From the NCBI GenBank assembly GCA_030595125.1, contig JAUVDV010000009.1, positions 1 to 64,000 on the forward strand: a stretch of DNA of 64,000 nucleotides, given 5' to 3'. The stretch is from Deltaproteobacteria bacterium. Its GTDB lineage: Bacteria; Myxococcota_A; Polyangia; JAAYKL01. Positions within the stretch are counted from its first letter, which is position 1; the number at the start of each line of letters is the position of its first letter. The notes below the pieces were generated by a model that saw only the letters and a program-made list of their open reading frames with translations, made no database searches and was not told where the DNA came from. Made by a program: the position numbers and the translations under genes. Below, one piece after another: positions 50,377-59,675 of this stretch.

Positions 50377-51565
50377 CTGGGAGAAGGTAACAATTGACGA
50401 AGAGTTCCTCGCCGACAGGCATTTTGTGGAGTTCTTCAACTCTGATTGCAAGGCATGTCACGGCGGCGTGGAGCCGGCCCTCACGCGGGCGGAGGCGCAC
50501 GTCGGGCTGACAGCGGCGCCCTCGTATCCCGACGGTCAACTCTGCACCAATTGTCACGGCCAGGAAGTCGATGACTACCACACATCGCTCCATTTCGAGA
50601 ACCGGGGCCTCTACGACCTTCAACACGGGGTTGTGGCGCAGCGCGCGAACCCGGAGATGATGGCGGAACTGGAAGAGGGAATAACAAACCACTGCACCGG
50701 TTGCCACATCAAGGCCTGCGGCGATTGTCACATATCGCGGCCTCACCTGAACGAGAAGGGTTTCGTCAGCGGGCATGTCTTTTTCAAGACGCCCAAGGCA
50801 ACAAAAAATTGCACCGGGTGTCACGGCGCTCGTGTGGAAAAAGAGATGCTGGCCAAGGGAGGCGAGGACATCGAGGGCAATGCCGTCGTCGTCACCGCGG
50901 ACGTCCACTGGAACCCAAACGCCATGACCTGCGACGCGTGTCACTCGGGGCATGGAGATCAATCCGGCATTTACCATCGCTACGACGTCAAGGATGCGGC
51001 CACGTGCGAAGGTTGCCATCCGGGCGTCAACACGGACACGTCCAACGCAATGCACGCCACCCACGCGAACCCGGCGGGAGACAACCCGTTGCTTCAGTGC
51101 CATGTCTGTCACTCGCAGCCGTACAACAACTGCAGAAGCTGCCATGTTCTCATCAACGAGGATGAACAGAAGACATTTGACTGCGCGTCAAGCTGGTTCC
51201 AGTTCAAGATTGGGAAGAATTACCTCAAGAGCGCGAGGCGACCATACGATTACGTAGTGGTCCGCCATGTCCCGGTGGATCCGGATACCTTCGCCTACTA
51301 TGGGGATGACATTCTCTCCAACTTCGACGTTGCGCCCACGTGGAAATATGCTACTCCCCACAACGTGATCAGGCAGATCAAATTGCCCGGAGACGACGTG
51401 GCCGACTCTCCGCCACAGGCGAGGAGCTGCAATTCATGTCACGGGCACGAGGAGTTGTTCCTCGGCTCCGGGGACCTGGAGCCCAACGAGGTTGCGGCAA
51501 ACGCGTCGGTCGTTGTCACCGATATACCGCAGACACTGCCGGACGGAGGTCCGGATGGGGGCTGA
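50369..51565 (+). CDS. C-terminal part of the interrupted multihaem cytochrome (10 haem motifs)
   Basis: Up to 398 aa with ten CXXCH motifs (CKACH, CTNCH, CTGCH, CGDCH, CTGCH, CDACH, CEGCH, CHVCH, CRSCH, CNSCH); with the upstream half the gene has 11. The only possible start near the frame opening is a TTG at 50369 with poor upstream context, and the product would lack an export signal, which makes haem attachment impossible unless it is joined to the upstream half. Last third (residues about 280-340) is haem-poor (SSWFQFKIGKNYLKSARRPY). The frame itself shows no decay, so the break may be recent, or not a true stop. First member of a cytochrome-rhodanese-cytochrome cluster. Confidence 0.75.
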   Translation: MEDWEKVTIDEEFLADRHFVEFFNSDCKACHGGVEPALTRAEAHVGLTAAPSYPDGQLCTNCHGQEVDDYHTSLHFENRGLYDLQHGVVAQRANPEMMAELEEGITNHCTGCHIKACGDCHISRPHLNEKGFVSGHVFFKTPKATKNCTGCHGARVEKEMLAKGGEDIEGNAVVVTADVHWNPNAMTCDACHSGHGDQSGIYHRYDVKDAATCEGCHPGVNTDTSNAMHATHANPAGDNPLLQCHVCHSQPYNNCRSCHVLINEDEQKTFDCASSWFQFKIGKNYLKSARRPYDYVVVRHVPVDPDTFAYYGDDILSNFDVAPTWKYATPHNVIRQIKLPGDDVADSPPQARSCNSCHGHEELFLGSGDLEPNEVAANASVVVTDIPQTLPDGGPDGG

Positions 51566-51656
51566 TGAGGAGCCCGGACAAAACAATACATAAGCACTCG
51601 TGTAAAATGCACCGGGTGTTTCTAACGTGCCCTTGTGGCACACGGAGGATTTGAAA

Positions 51657-52775
51657 ATGGAAAAGACTAAACTTTTGCTTCTTTTGTTATCGGCCTTCCT
51701 GGTCTTCGGCGCGGTAGCATGCAGCGACGACGATGACGTCGAGACGGATGGCGGAACAGACACTGACACAGACACTGATACCGATACGGATACTGACACT
51801 GACACAGACACCGACACCGATACTGATACTGACACTGATACCGACACCGATGCAGAAGCCGACCGCATCGATGAGATTTTTGATGCACTGGATGGATACG
51901 TTGATGACGATACCGTCAAGCCGATAATTAGTGCACAGGATGTTTACGATAACATTGTTGTGCCTGTAGACACCGACTACCAGCTCATCGACGTGAGGCC
52001 TACGGCTCATTACGACGGCGGGCACGTGGCCGGCACACTCAATCTTCCATTCGGCGCCGACTGGGCGACCGACACAGTCCTGGATCAGGTCGACGACTCA
52101 AAGACGATCATCGTGATCTGTCACACGGGTCACAAGGCCTCCATGATCACCGTCTACCTTCGTCTAATGGGCTATGACGCCTTTGCGATGGCTTACGGAA
52201 TGATGGCCTGGACCACAGACCTTTCCGTGATCGGCCTCGCGGGGACGTACTGCTCCTCGACCACCATGCCCCATGATTATGCAACGGTTACAGATGCCGT
52301 AACGCCTGCAACAGACAATGATATCCCCGAGATCATGAGCGCCCTTACCGGCAACGATCTCATGATGGACCTCTTCGACGGATATATGTCTGCCCTGGGA
52401 ACCGATTCTCCGGTCATCACGCCCGGCGACTACTACGACAATGTATTGGTACCAGTTGATGACTCCTACTTCCTGATTGATGTACGTTCGGCAGATCATT
52501 TCGATGATCATATCGTGAATGCGATCAACATTCCTTACGGCACGTGGAACGCCAAGACCATCATGGAGATGATTCCCGATGACAAGACGATCATCACCCA
52601 TTGTTACACCGGCCACACCGCGTCGCAGACGGCTGCTATCCTCAACCTGCTGGGATACGAGGCCTACGCAATGGCCTACAGCATGATGGGATGGACCTCC
52701 GTCACCGACGAAATCGGAATAACGACTATCCTCGATTGCAGCACCGTTACGGATAAGCCCGTCGAAACCACCTAG
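51657..52775 (+). CDS. Double-rhodanese lipoprotein on an Asp-Thr rod
   Basis: A 372-aa lipoprotein. GGAGGA precedes the ATG at 51657; leader ends in GAVAC (Cys21), then a D-T rod (bases about 51756-51860). Two rhodanese domains follow: the first with YQLIDVRPTAHYDGGHVAGT and active-site loop VICHTGHKAS; the second with YFLIDVRSADHFDDHIVNAI and THCYTGHTAS. Both catalytic Cys are present, and both end in GYDAFAMAYGMMAWT-like segments. Such proteins transfer sulfane sulfur or bind polysulfide; rhodanese-like lipoproteins also accompany some Geobacter electron-conduit clusters (ExtH). Flanked by multihaem cytochromes, so a sulfur or electron-conduit role is likely. Confidence 0.88.
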   Translation: MEKTKLLLLLLSAFLVFGAVACSDDDDVETDGGTDTDTDTDTDTDTDTDTDTDTDTDTDTDTDTDAEADRIDEIFDALDGYVDDDTVKPIISAQDVYDNIVVPVDTDYQLIDVRPTAHYDGGHVAGTLNLPFGADWATDTVLDQVDDSKTIIVICHTGHKASMITVYLRLMGYDAFAMAYGMMAWTTDLSVIGLAGTYCSSTTMPHDYATVTDAVTPATDNDIPEIMSALTGNDLMMDLFDGYMSALGTDSPVITPGDYYDNVLVPVDDSYFLIDVRSADHFDDHIVNAINIPYGTWNAKTIMEMIPDDKTIITHCYTGHTASQTAAILNLLGYEAYAMAYSMMGWTSVTDEIGITTILDCSTVTDKPVETT

Positions 52776-52790
52776 AAGAGGTTTTTAGAA

Positions 52791-53393
52791 ATGCTCATGC
52801 GCTTTCCGGTTTTTTCTATTGTGCTTTCGCTGGCAGTCGGGTTGTTATCTGTGGCCTGTCTGGACGTCGCGAACGACTCGGACCACCAGGATCAGGACGC
52901 CGGTGAGGGTTGCCTCGCCTGTCACCACACTGGTGATGATTATGGCACCTGTGCCGACTGCCACGGGGCTCACGGCGATAGCCAGGCGCATGAGAAGCAC
53001 CTTATGGCCGAGCTGTGGGGGCAACCGGTGTCATGCGAAGATTGTCATCGGGTGCCTCTCAGCTTGTTTGAGGGAGATCACTTCAACTCAACCGTGGACG
53101 TGGTTTTCGCGGAGGGCAGCCTCGCACGAACCGGGGACCTGGAGCCCGCGTGGAACGGAATGCGTTGTACTAACGTATATTGCCACGGTGCCGGTCTGAC
53201 CGGCGGCACGTATACGGAGCCCGCCTGGCAGGGTGAGAAGGAGGAGGGGATCGTCTGTGGGGATTGCCACGGGATCCCACCCCTCGCGCCCCACACCGAC
53301 GAGACCGGGTGCTCGTCCTGTCACGCCACTGCGTACACCGATGCCGGTACCCTCGACTTCGATATGCACCTGAATGGTGTGGTTGAGTTCTAG
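52791..53393 (+). CDS. Six-haem cytochrome c lipoprotein, CX4CH/CXXCH family
   Basis: A 200-aa lipoprotein cytochrome. Leader ends in LLSVAC (Cys23). Haem motifs: CLACH, CADCH, CEDCH, CTNVYCH (CX4CH), CGDCH and CSSCH. The order CXXCH...CX4CH...CGDCHGIPP...CSSCH is the same as one repeat unit of the 27-haem protein, so this looks like a single unit of that family with two haems added in front. It follows the double-rhodanese gene by 15 bases and is probably co-expressed. Outer-membrane electron carrier inferred. Confidence 0.88.
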   Translation: MLMRFPVFSIVLSLAVGLLSVACLDVANDSDHQDQDAGEGCLACHHTGDDYGTCADCHGAHGDSQAHEKHLMAELWGQPVSCEDCHRVPLSLFEGDHFNSTVDVVFAEGSLARTGDLEPAWNGMRCTNVYCHGAGLTGGTYTEPAWQGEKEEGIVCGDCHGIPPLAPHTDETGCSSCHATAYTDAGTLDFDMHLNGVVEF

Positions 53394-53430
53394 GGTCACA
53401 ACCCCCTCACATTTTACAGCCAATTCCGGA

Positions 53431-54528
53431 TTAATTTCCTACGAGGATCTCATCCCACCAACCCTGGGAAGAGTCGAAGTTGTAGAAGTCCAGACGACCA
53501 AGGCTGGAGACGCTGGTCGATCTGAAAACCCGCCCGGTGGCGATGGATGTGCCGTTGATATGGACGTCGAACGTGTGGCTCGACCAGTTGATGTTCAATA
53601 ACTCTATATGATACCAGGTGTTAGCCGAATAGGACATGAGATCCGTCGAGGTCGCCGATGACGCAACGGCGCGGATGTTGCCGTCATCCTTGAAGTACAG
53701 CATCACCATCTGGTTGGTAAGTTCCGGGGTTCCCGGACCGTGCACCACAAAGTAGGTGTCGGATGATGAGGTCGAACCGGACCTCCCCCAGAACGAAATG
53801 GTGGAGGGAGTGAGGCTCGAGAAGGTGTGGTAGAGGCCGTCATAGTGGCCGCCGGATCCACCGCTGATGCTGAGGCTGTACGTGGTCGAGTCCGCCGCGG
53901 TGGCGGTTGTGACGGAGATGGAGTACCCGCCTCCTCCGGTAGACCACCCAACGTAGTCGCCGTCTTCCCAGTCTTCAAAGAAAATAACCGAGCCCACGCA
54001 AGTGCCGGAGACGCACGTCTCTCCCGCCGTGGTGCAGTCTTCGCAGGTGTCCCCGCAGTGCAAATCGGAATTACACGCGATGCATTCATCGGTATCGCAC
54101 CACATTGCGACGCCGCACGGAGTGTCGGTGTATGGATAATCACACGCCCCTTCGTCACACGTTCCGGTGTCGTCGTATTCCCGCAGTGTGTCATCATCAA
54201 CGCAATAATCCGGGTCCGGCGAATCGCAGACCACGCCGTCGCATGGATCAGATCCAGTATCGGAATCGGTATCTGAGTCGGTATCGGAATCGGTATCTGA
54301 GTCGGTATCCGAATCGCTGTCGGTATCGGAATCGGTATCTGAATCGGTATCTGAGTCGGTATCCGAATCGCTGTCGGTATCGGAATCGCTGTCCGACCCG
54401 GGGTTGGTGTCAATGCTGGTATTCGCGCATCCGCTAAATAGAAATAGTGTCGCCAGTAAGAAGACGATCGCGTATTTATCGGCGCTAATAGTGTCACTCA
54501 AGTTGGCGATTTGACCGGGATTTTTCAT
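53431..54528 (-). CDS. Rod lipoprotein with Cys-rich stretch and LamG/ConA-like domain
   Basis: A 365-aa lipoprotein. Leader VFLLATLFLFSGC (Cys34), then one of the longest D-S/D-T rods of the window (bases about 54253-54407). Residues about 95-180 are Cys-rich (PCDGVVCDSPDPDYC, CDTDECIACNSDLHCGDTC). The last 180 residues resemble a concanavalin/LamG-type sandwich (FEDWEDGDYVGWSTGG, STISFWGRSGSTSSSDTYFV, WYHIELLNINWSSHTFDVHI, GWWDEILVGN), often carbohydrate-binding. Upstream AGGAAA serves as ribosome binding site. Convergent with the six-haem gene. Confidence 0.8.
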   Translation of the reverse strand: MKNPGQIANLSDTISADKYAIVFLLATLFLFSGCANTSIDTNPGSDSDSDTDSDSDTDSDTDSDTDSDTDSDSDTDSDTDSDTDSDTDSDTGSDPCDGVVCDSPDPDYCVDDDTLREYDDTGTCDEGACDYPYTDTPCGVAMWCDTDECIACNSDLHCGDTCEDCTTAGETCVSGTCVGSVIFFEDWEDGDYVGWSTGGGGYSISVTTATAADSTTYSLSISGGSGGHYDGLYHTFSSLTPSTISFWGRSGSTSSSDTYFVVHGPGTPELTNQMVMLYFKDDGNIRAVASSATSTDLMSYSANTWYHIELLNINWSSHTFDVHINGTSIATGRVFRSTSVSSLGRLDFYNFDSSQGWWDEILVGN

Positions 54529-54633
54529 TTTGTTTCCTGTTTATTTCAAAATCTGCCTGGCAGGATAATGATACCACGTTTTCATATCGTGCCTTTGAAG
54601 AATATAGGGGTATAGATGCTTTGACCGATATGA

Positions 54634-54663
54634 TTGACAGGTCCAGGTTCAAGTAGATATTAA
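54634..54663 (+). promoter_or_regulatory. Sigma-70-type promoter for the activase operon
   Basis: TTGACA (54634-54639), 18-base spacer, TATTAA (54658-54663), 44 bases upstream of the activase ATG at 54708. It is the best -35/-10 match in the divergent spacer and points toward the activase gene. Confidence 0.6.
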
Positions 54664-54707
54664 CAGATCCTTTTTTGGTAATAACGAAGTTGGTAAACAA
54701 ATACAGT

Positions 54708-57700
54708 ATGTCGGATCATTTCAAAAACGTGGGGCTGGACGTCGGCTCCACGACGGTGAAGGCAGTTGTCCTCGACCATCGGGATTGCGTCTTGTGGAAA
54801 GACTACCGACGCCACAACGCGCGGCAGCCGGAGCTGGTTCTGGAGTTTCTCAACGAGATTGAGAGCGCCTTTCCCGGCGAGGATTTACGGGTCTTCACCA
54901 CCGGTAACGGCGGCAGGTCTCTGGCTCCCCACATCGATGGTTACCACGTGCAGGAAGTGAACGGGGTTACTTGTGCGGTGGAGCGGATCCACCCGGAGGC
55001 GGGGTCGGTCGTGGAGCTCGGCGGGCAGGACGCAAAGGTGATCGTCTGGAAGCGGGGCTCCGAGGGCGGGAAATCGGCCATCTCCTTCATGAACGACAAG
55101 TGCGCGGGCGGCACCGGCGCCACCCTGGACAAGATCTTCGCCAAGATGGGTCTGGACCCTGACAGACTCGGAGGGATCACGGGACGGGGAAAGACGGTCC
55201 ATCACATCGCCGCCAAGTGCGGCGTCTTCGCGGAGACCGACGTGGTGGGGCTGATGAAGGCCGGCGTGGATGAGCAGGAGATAGTCGTGTCGTTGTGCAC
55301 GGCCATCGTGAAGCAGAACATAGAGGTGTTGCTCCACGGGAACGTGCTCCCGGACGACGTGCTGCTGCTCGGAGGACCGCACACTTATCTTCCGGTGTTC
55401 GAGGAAGTGTGGAGACGACTGGTGCCGGAGATCTGGGAGATTCACCGATGGGTTCCCAAAAAGCGCCCCGTGGAGGAGCTGATCTATGTTCCGCCGGATG
55501 CCCAGTATTTCGCTGCCATGGGCGCGGTTTTCTTTGGGCGGGAGAACGTGGTGAGGGGTGAGGAGGATTTGCGCATATACGGTGGCGCGGATCGGCTGGA
55601 GCACTACATAGCTGCGGGCAAGGAGTTACAGCTCCAGTCCAGCGGCGCCTCGAAGCCGGGCCTTGTAGAATCGGAAGCCGAGGCCCTGGAGTTTATTTCG
55701 GAGTATTCGATCCCGTCCTTCAGCCCGAAGGGGAGGCGCTCGGAGACCATAAAGGGATATCTGGGCATCGACGGCGGATCGACAAGCTCGAAAATAGCGA
55801 TCATCGATACTGATGGTGAACTGATCTACAAGGACTACGTTCTCTCCAGGGGAAATCCCATCGTGGATGTGCGCGAGATGTTCCGACGTCTCACGGCGTG
55901 GCTGAACGATACTGGAACCTCCTTTGATCTCATCGGCGCGGGGGTGACCGGGTACGCGTCATCGATTCTGCGTGAGGCGTTCGATCTGGATCTGGAGATC
56001 GTGGAGACCGTCGCTCACATGAAATCCGCAAGAAGCCTCTACGGCGACGTGGACGTTATCTGCGATGTGGGGGGCCAGGACATCAAGGTCCTCATCATCA
56101 AGCATGGGCGGGTTGTGGATATTCGTCTCAACACCCAGTGCAGCGCAGGAAACGGATATTTCCTGCAGAGCATGGCCGAGCAATTCGGCGTTCCCATGGA
56201 GGAATACGCGGATCGGGCCTTCAAGGTGCGCCGGGCGCCGTCGTTCAACTACGGTTGCGCGGTCTTCATGGAGCAGGACAAGGTCAACTTCCAGCAACTC
56301 GGATGGAGCAAGGACGAGATCATGGCCGGGCTGGCACTGGTCCTGCCGCTGAACATCTGGAATTTCGTCGTGCAGGAGGCGAACTTGAGGCGGCTGGGGA
56401 CCAGCTTCCTGTTGCAGGGAGGCACCCAGAAAAACCTGGCGGCGGTCAAGGCTCAGGTTGATTTCATCAAGAGCAGGGTTCCGGGGGCGACGGTTCGTTG
56501 TCACAAGTACGCGGACATCGCCGGCGCCATGGGTGCGGCAATCGAGGTGAGGGAGAACGCCGGTGACGGTCGCAGCTCCTTCGTCGGTCTCGAACGCGCC
56601 GGACAGATAGAGTTCAAGTCCATCAACGATGAGAGCACCGTGTGCAAGTTCTGCTCCAATCGCTGTCCGCGAACGTTCATCGATATTCGCACATCCCGCG
56701 ATCGTGAAGTTCGCCACATCACCGGCTACGGATGCGAGAAGGGGATGTCGCAGGATGTCACGAGCATGCGCGAGCGCGAGAAAGAAAAGCTGACGCTTCG
56801 GGATCTCAATTCCAACCTGGTGGAGGCGTCGTGCGATGAGGTCTTCGCACAATACGATTTCGAAAAGTCGCCGTTTGCCGCGACGTCGGATCGGATTCAC
56901 ATGGTTGTTGGAATGCCGCGGCTGCTCAACCTCTACGTATACGCGCCGTTTTTCAGCACATACTTCCGGTCTCTGGGAGTGGGGAAGGTCGTATACAGCG
57001 ACTATACGTCTGAAAAGCTCTGGAGCGAGGGCAACAAGTGGGGCGCGATCGATCCGTGTTTCCCCGCAAAGGTCGCTCCGGCGCACGTTTACAATCTCTT
57101 GTTGAACGACGAGGTGACGCACATCTGCTTCCCCATCATCACGCACCTGGAGTCAATGGTGAACGACGTGCTCGGGAACAACGCCTGCGTCATACAGATG
57201 GGCACCCCGGAAGTGGTCGACGCCGCATTCACCAAGGACAGGGACCATTTTATCGAGCGTGGTGTGGAGTACTGGAAGCCGCTGGTCCGGATGGACCGAC
57301 GAGCCGAGGCCGTGGGGAATCTTTTCGACTATTTCGGCGATCGTCTTTCTCTGACAGAGGAAGAGAACGCTTACGCGGCGCAGCAGGGTTTTGGGGCCAT
57401 GAAGGAGTATTTCTCCAGGATGCGCTCCATGGGCTCAGAGGTGTTGAATACACTTGTCGCGGATGACAGGATCGGCATCCTCCTCATCGGGCATCCATAC
57501 CACCACGATATCGGGTTGAATCACGGTATTCTCGAGGAGTTCAGATTGCGCGGGTTCCCCATCCTTTGCATTGAGTCCATACCCACGGACAGGGAGTTCC
57601 TCGATCCCCTGTTCGGCGGCGACGTGGCGGCCGGTACGGTAAGGTCCGCGGTGGATATCTCCGACGTGTGGAAGCGAAACTTCAACAGGAACACCAACGT

Positions 57701-57983
57701 CAAGATCTGGGCGGCCAAGGTTGCGGCACGTCATCCGAACCTGGCGGTGATCGACATCAGCAGCTTCAAGTGCGGGCACGACGCGCCGACATACTCATAT
57801 GTGGACGCCATCATGGACGCGTCATTGACACCGCATTTTCTGTTTCACGACCTGGATCAGAACAAGCCTTCCGCCACTATCAAGATCAGGATCCAATCCA
57901 TTGATTATTTTTTGAGATTGGAAGAAGAGTTACTGCGAAAGCGGGTTGATGGCATAGTAAGGAAGTTGGAGGAGATCGCCTGA
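54708..57983 (+). CDS. Double BadF/HgdC-type acyl-CoA dehydratase activase with DUF2229 domain
   Basis: A 1091-aa cytosolic protein. ATPase domain 1 (residues about 5-300): VGLDVGSTTVKAVVLD, LGGQDAKVIVW, cluster Cys in MNDKCAGGTGATLDKIFAKM and AAKCGVFAETDVVGL. ATPase domain 2 (about 350-640): GYLGIDGGSTSSKIAIID, DVGGQDIKVLII, NTQCSAGNGYFLQSMAEQFG, NYGCAVFMEQD. A DUF2229-type region follows (MVVGMPRLLNLYVYAPFF, CFPIITHLESM). Relatives use ATP to push an electron from a [4Fe-4S] cluster into 2-hydroxyacyl-CoA dehydratases or benzoyl-CoA reductases. The ATG at 54708 lacks a clear ribosome binding site. Its stop overlaps the next ATG (TGATG), so the partner is coupled. Aromatic or hydroxyacyl-CoA target inferred. 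Confidence 0.88.
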   Translation: MSDHFKNVGLDVGSTTVKAVVLDHRDCVLWKDYRRHNARQPELVLEFLNEIESAFPGEDLRVFTTGNGGRSLAPHIDGYHVQEVNGVTCAVERIHPEAGSVVELGGQDAKVIVWKRGSEGGKSAISFMNDKCAGGTGATLDKIFAKMGLDPDRLGGITGRGKTVHHIAAKCGVFAETDVVGLMKAGVDEQEIVVSLCTAIVKQNIEVLLHGNVLPDDVLLLGGPHTYLPVFEEVWRRLVPEIWEIHRWVPKKRPVEELIYVPPDAQYFAAMGAVFFGRENVVRGEEDLRIYGGADRLEHYIAAGKELQLQSSGASKPGLVESEAEALEFISEYSIPSFSPKGRRSETIKGYLGIDGGSTSSKIAIIDTDGELIYKDYVLSRGNPIVDVREMFRRLTAWLNDTGTSFDLIGAGVTGYASSILREAFDLDLEIVETVAHMKSARSLYGDVDVICDVGGQDIKVLIIKHGRVVDIRLNTQCSAGNGYFLQSMAEQFGVPMEEYADRAFKVRRAPSFNYGCAVFMEQDKVNFQQLGWSKDEIMAGLALVLPLNIWNFVVQEANLRRLGTSFLLQGGTQKNLAAVKAQVDFIKSRVPGATVRCHKYADIAGAMGAAIEVRENAGDGRSSFVGLERAGQIEFKSINDESTVCKFCSNRCPRTFIDIRTSRDREVRHITGYGCEKGMSQDVTSMREREKEKLTLRDLNSNLVEASCDEVFAQYDFEKSPFAATSDRIHMVVGMPRLLNLYVYAPFFSTYFRSLGVGKVVYSDYTSEKLWSEGNKWGAIDPCFPAKVAPAHVYNLLLNDEVTHICFPIITHLESMVNDVLGNNACVIQMGTPEVVDAAFTKDRDHFIERGVEYWKPLVRMDRRAEAVGNLFDYFGDRLSLTEEENAYAAQQGFGAMKEYFSRMRSMGSEVLNTLVADDRIGILLIGHPYHHDIGLNHGILEEFRLRGFPILCIESIPTDREFLDPLFGGDVAAGTVRSAVDISDVWKRNFNRNTNVKIWAAKVAARHPNLAVIDISSFKCGHDAPTYSYVDAIMDASLTPHFLFHDLDQNKPSATIKIRIQSIDYFLRLEEELLRKRVDGIVRKLEEIA

Positions 57984-59485
57984 TGGGCACAGGGAAGACA
58001 AAACCGACCAAGTCTGTCTCGCTTGCGCCCAAGTACGTGCTCGAGGATCAGTGGCAAGGCTACCGGACGCTCCCCTGGCCCAAGAAGGAGAAGAAGGACG
58101 CCACTGTGATGTTCAACTTCGTTGAACGCAGGAAGTCTTACTTCCTCAAGGCGTACTTCGATCGCAACGGATTCAAATCCTACGATATGGGCGATCACAT
58201 CAAGGAGGACGTGCGGTGGGGCAAGGAGTACGGCAACCGCATGGAGTGCAATCCCATGTACTTCACCTCGGGAAGCCTGCTGCGAAACCTGTTCAAAATC
58301 GAGAAGGAGACCGGTCTCTCCAGGGAGGAGATCGCGCGAAAGTACGTGTTTTTGTGCGGCGGCGGCCAGTGTGGCCCGTGCAGGTACGGCATGTATCCGC
58401 AGGAATATATGAAGGTTGCGAACGACGCGGGCTTCAAGGATCTTCGCGTCATCATCTTTTCCTCGGATATTGGGGCAAAGGAGATGGTCAAGGACAACGC
58501 GCTGCCCATGAACCTCATGTTCAGGATCAATCTGATAATAGCCGTTATCCTGGCGGATCTGGTTCATGCTGCGGAATGTGCGCTGCTGCCATACGCCCAC
58601 GACAAGGAACTCGTCCGGTCCACGCTCGAGGAGGCGGAGAAGATGCTCCTGGAGGCATTCAATAGCAAGGCGTATCTCTTCAAGATCCCGAGGGCCATGA
58701 GGAAGGTGGGGGACATGTTGGCGGCGATCCCCCGAAAGGAAGAGAAGCTCCCGCTGATTTTCGTGACCGGAGAGTTTTTTGCCAACCTGGCTCACAACGA
58801 CGGCAACTACAACCTCCGGCGGTTCATCTCGGAGGAGGGTTGCGAGGTTATTCCGGGGAACCTCACGCAGAGGGTACTTTACGACAACTGGCGACGTACG
58901 GTGGAGGCTCGTCGTGGGGTCAGATTTGCGGCCGATAACAAGGAACGCAGGTTCTGGAAAAAATCTCTGAGAAAGCAGCGAAACAGCACCGCAGTCATCA
59001 ACTGGTTGTACCGAAGGTTCGTGAAGGCTCTGGCTCCGCATAAATTCGGCGCGAGAACCGAGCTCATAGATCTGGATGAGCTGGCGGATCTGGGCAGGGA
59101 CCTGTATCACCCCGAGATATTCGGCGGTGAGGGCAACCTGGAGATCGGCGAGGCGATACACTACGTGGGCGAGGTCGACGGGTTCATTTCGTCCAAGCCG
59201 TTCGGTTGTATGCCGTCTTCCGGGGTCTCCGACGGAGTTCAGGCAAAGGTCATGGCCATGTACCCGGATCTGAATTTCCTCTCCATCGAGACCAGCGGTG
59301 ACAACGATGTGAGCATCCTCAGCCGCGTGTCCATGCTGTTGTTCAAGGCCCGGCACAAGGCGGCCTCCAGGGGCGTGGGCGGCGGGCAGAACTCCGCAGA
59401 GGAACCGGTTGCACAGAGCGAGCGATCACCCTCCGGCGGGTTTGTGGTGAAGAGCGTGGACGATATCGTAACCGAGACGAGCTGA
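57983..59485 (+). CDS. HgdB-like partner of the activase (2-hydroxyacyl-CoA dehydratase-type)
   Basis: A 500-aa protein. Conserved features: RMECNPMYFTSGSLLRNLFK, FLCGGGQCGPCRYGMYPQEY and SSKPFGCMPSSGVSDGVQAK, with Cys placed as in the cluster-binding subunits of the dehydratase/benzoyl-CoA reductase superfamily. In many anaerobes this part is fused to the activase in one protein of about 1400-1500 residues; here it is a separate gene whose ATG shares one base with the activase stop. It probably holds the [4Fe-4S] cluster receiving the energised electron. The C-terminal 40 residues (after RHKAASRGVGGG) look disordered. Confidence 0.82.
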   Translation: MGTGKTKPTKSVSLAPKYVLEDQWQGYRTLPWPKKEKKDATVMFNFVERRKSYFLKAYFDRNGFKSYDMGDHIKEDVRWGKEYGNRMECNPMYFTSGSLLRNLFKIEKETGLSREEIARKYVFLCGGGQCGPCRYGMYPQEYMKVANDAGFKDLRVIIFSSDIGAKEMVKDNALPMNLMFRINLIIAVILADLVHAAECALLPYAHDKELVRSTLEEAEKMLLEAFNSKAYLFKIPRAMRKVGDMLAAIPRKEEKLPLIFVTGEFFANLAHNDGNYNLRRFISEEGCEVIPGNLTQRVLYDNWRRTVEARRGVRFAADNKERRFWKKSLRKQRNSTAVINWLYRRFVKALAPHKFGARTELIDLDELADLGRDLYHPEIFGGEGNLEIGEAIHYVGEVDGFISSKPFGCMPSSGVSDGVQAKVMAMYPDLNFLSIETSGDNDVSILSRVSMLLFKARHKAASRGVGGGQNSAEEPVAQSERSPSGGFVVKSVDDIVTETS

Positions 59486-59675
59486 CCTGCATAATGTCTC
59501 CACAGCCACGTGGCTTGATCCACAACCGGCAAATCTGGTAGGTTTGAAACCTCGGTTCAATATTGATTTCTTCGAGAGATGAATTTTTTCGTCCACGCGC
59601 CAACAGGTACGTGGAAAACAAAGCGCGGTTCGGAATCACCCGGGCCGGCAACAACCGAACGTGGAGGGAAAGACA

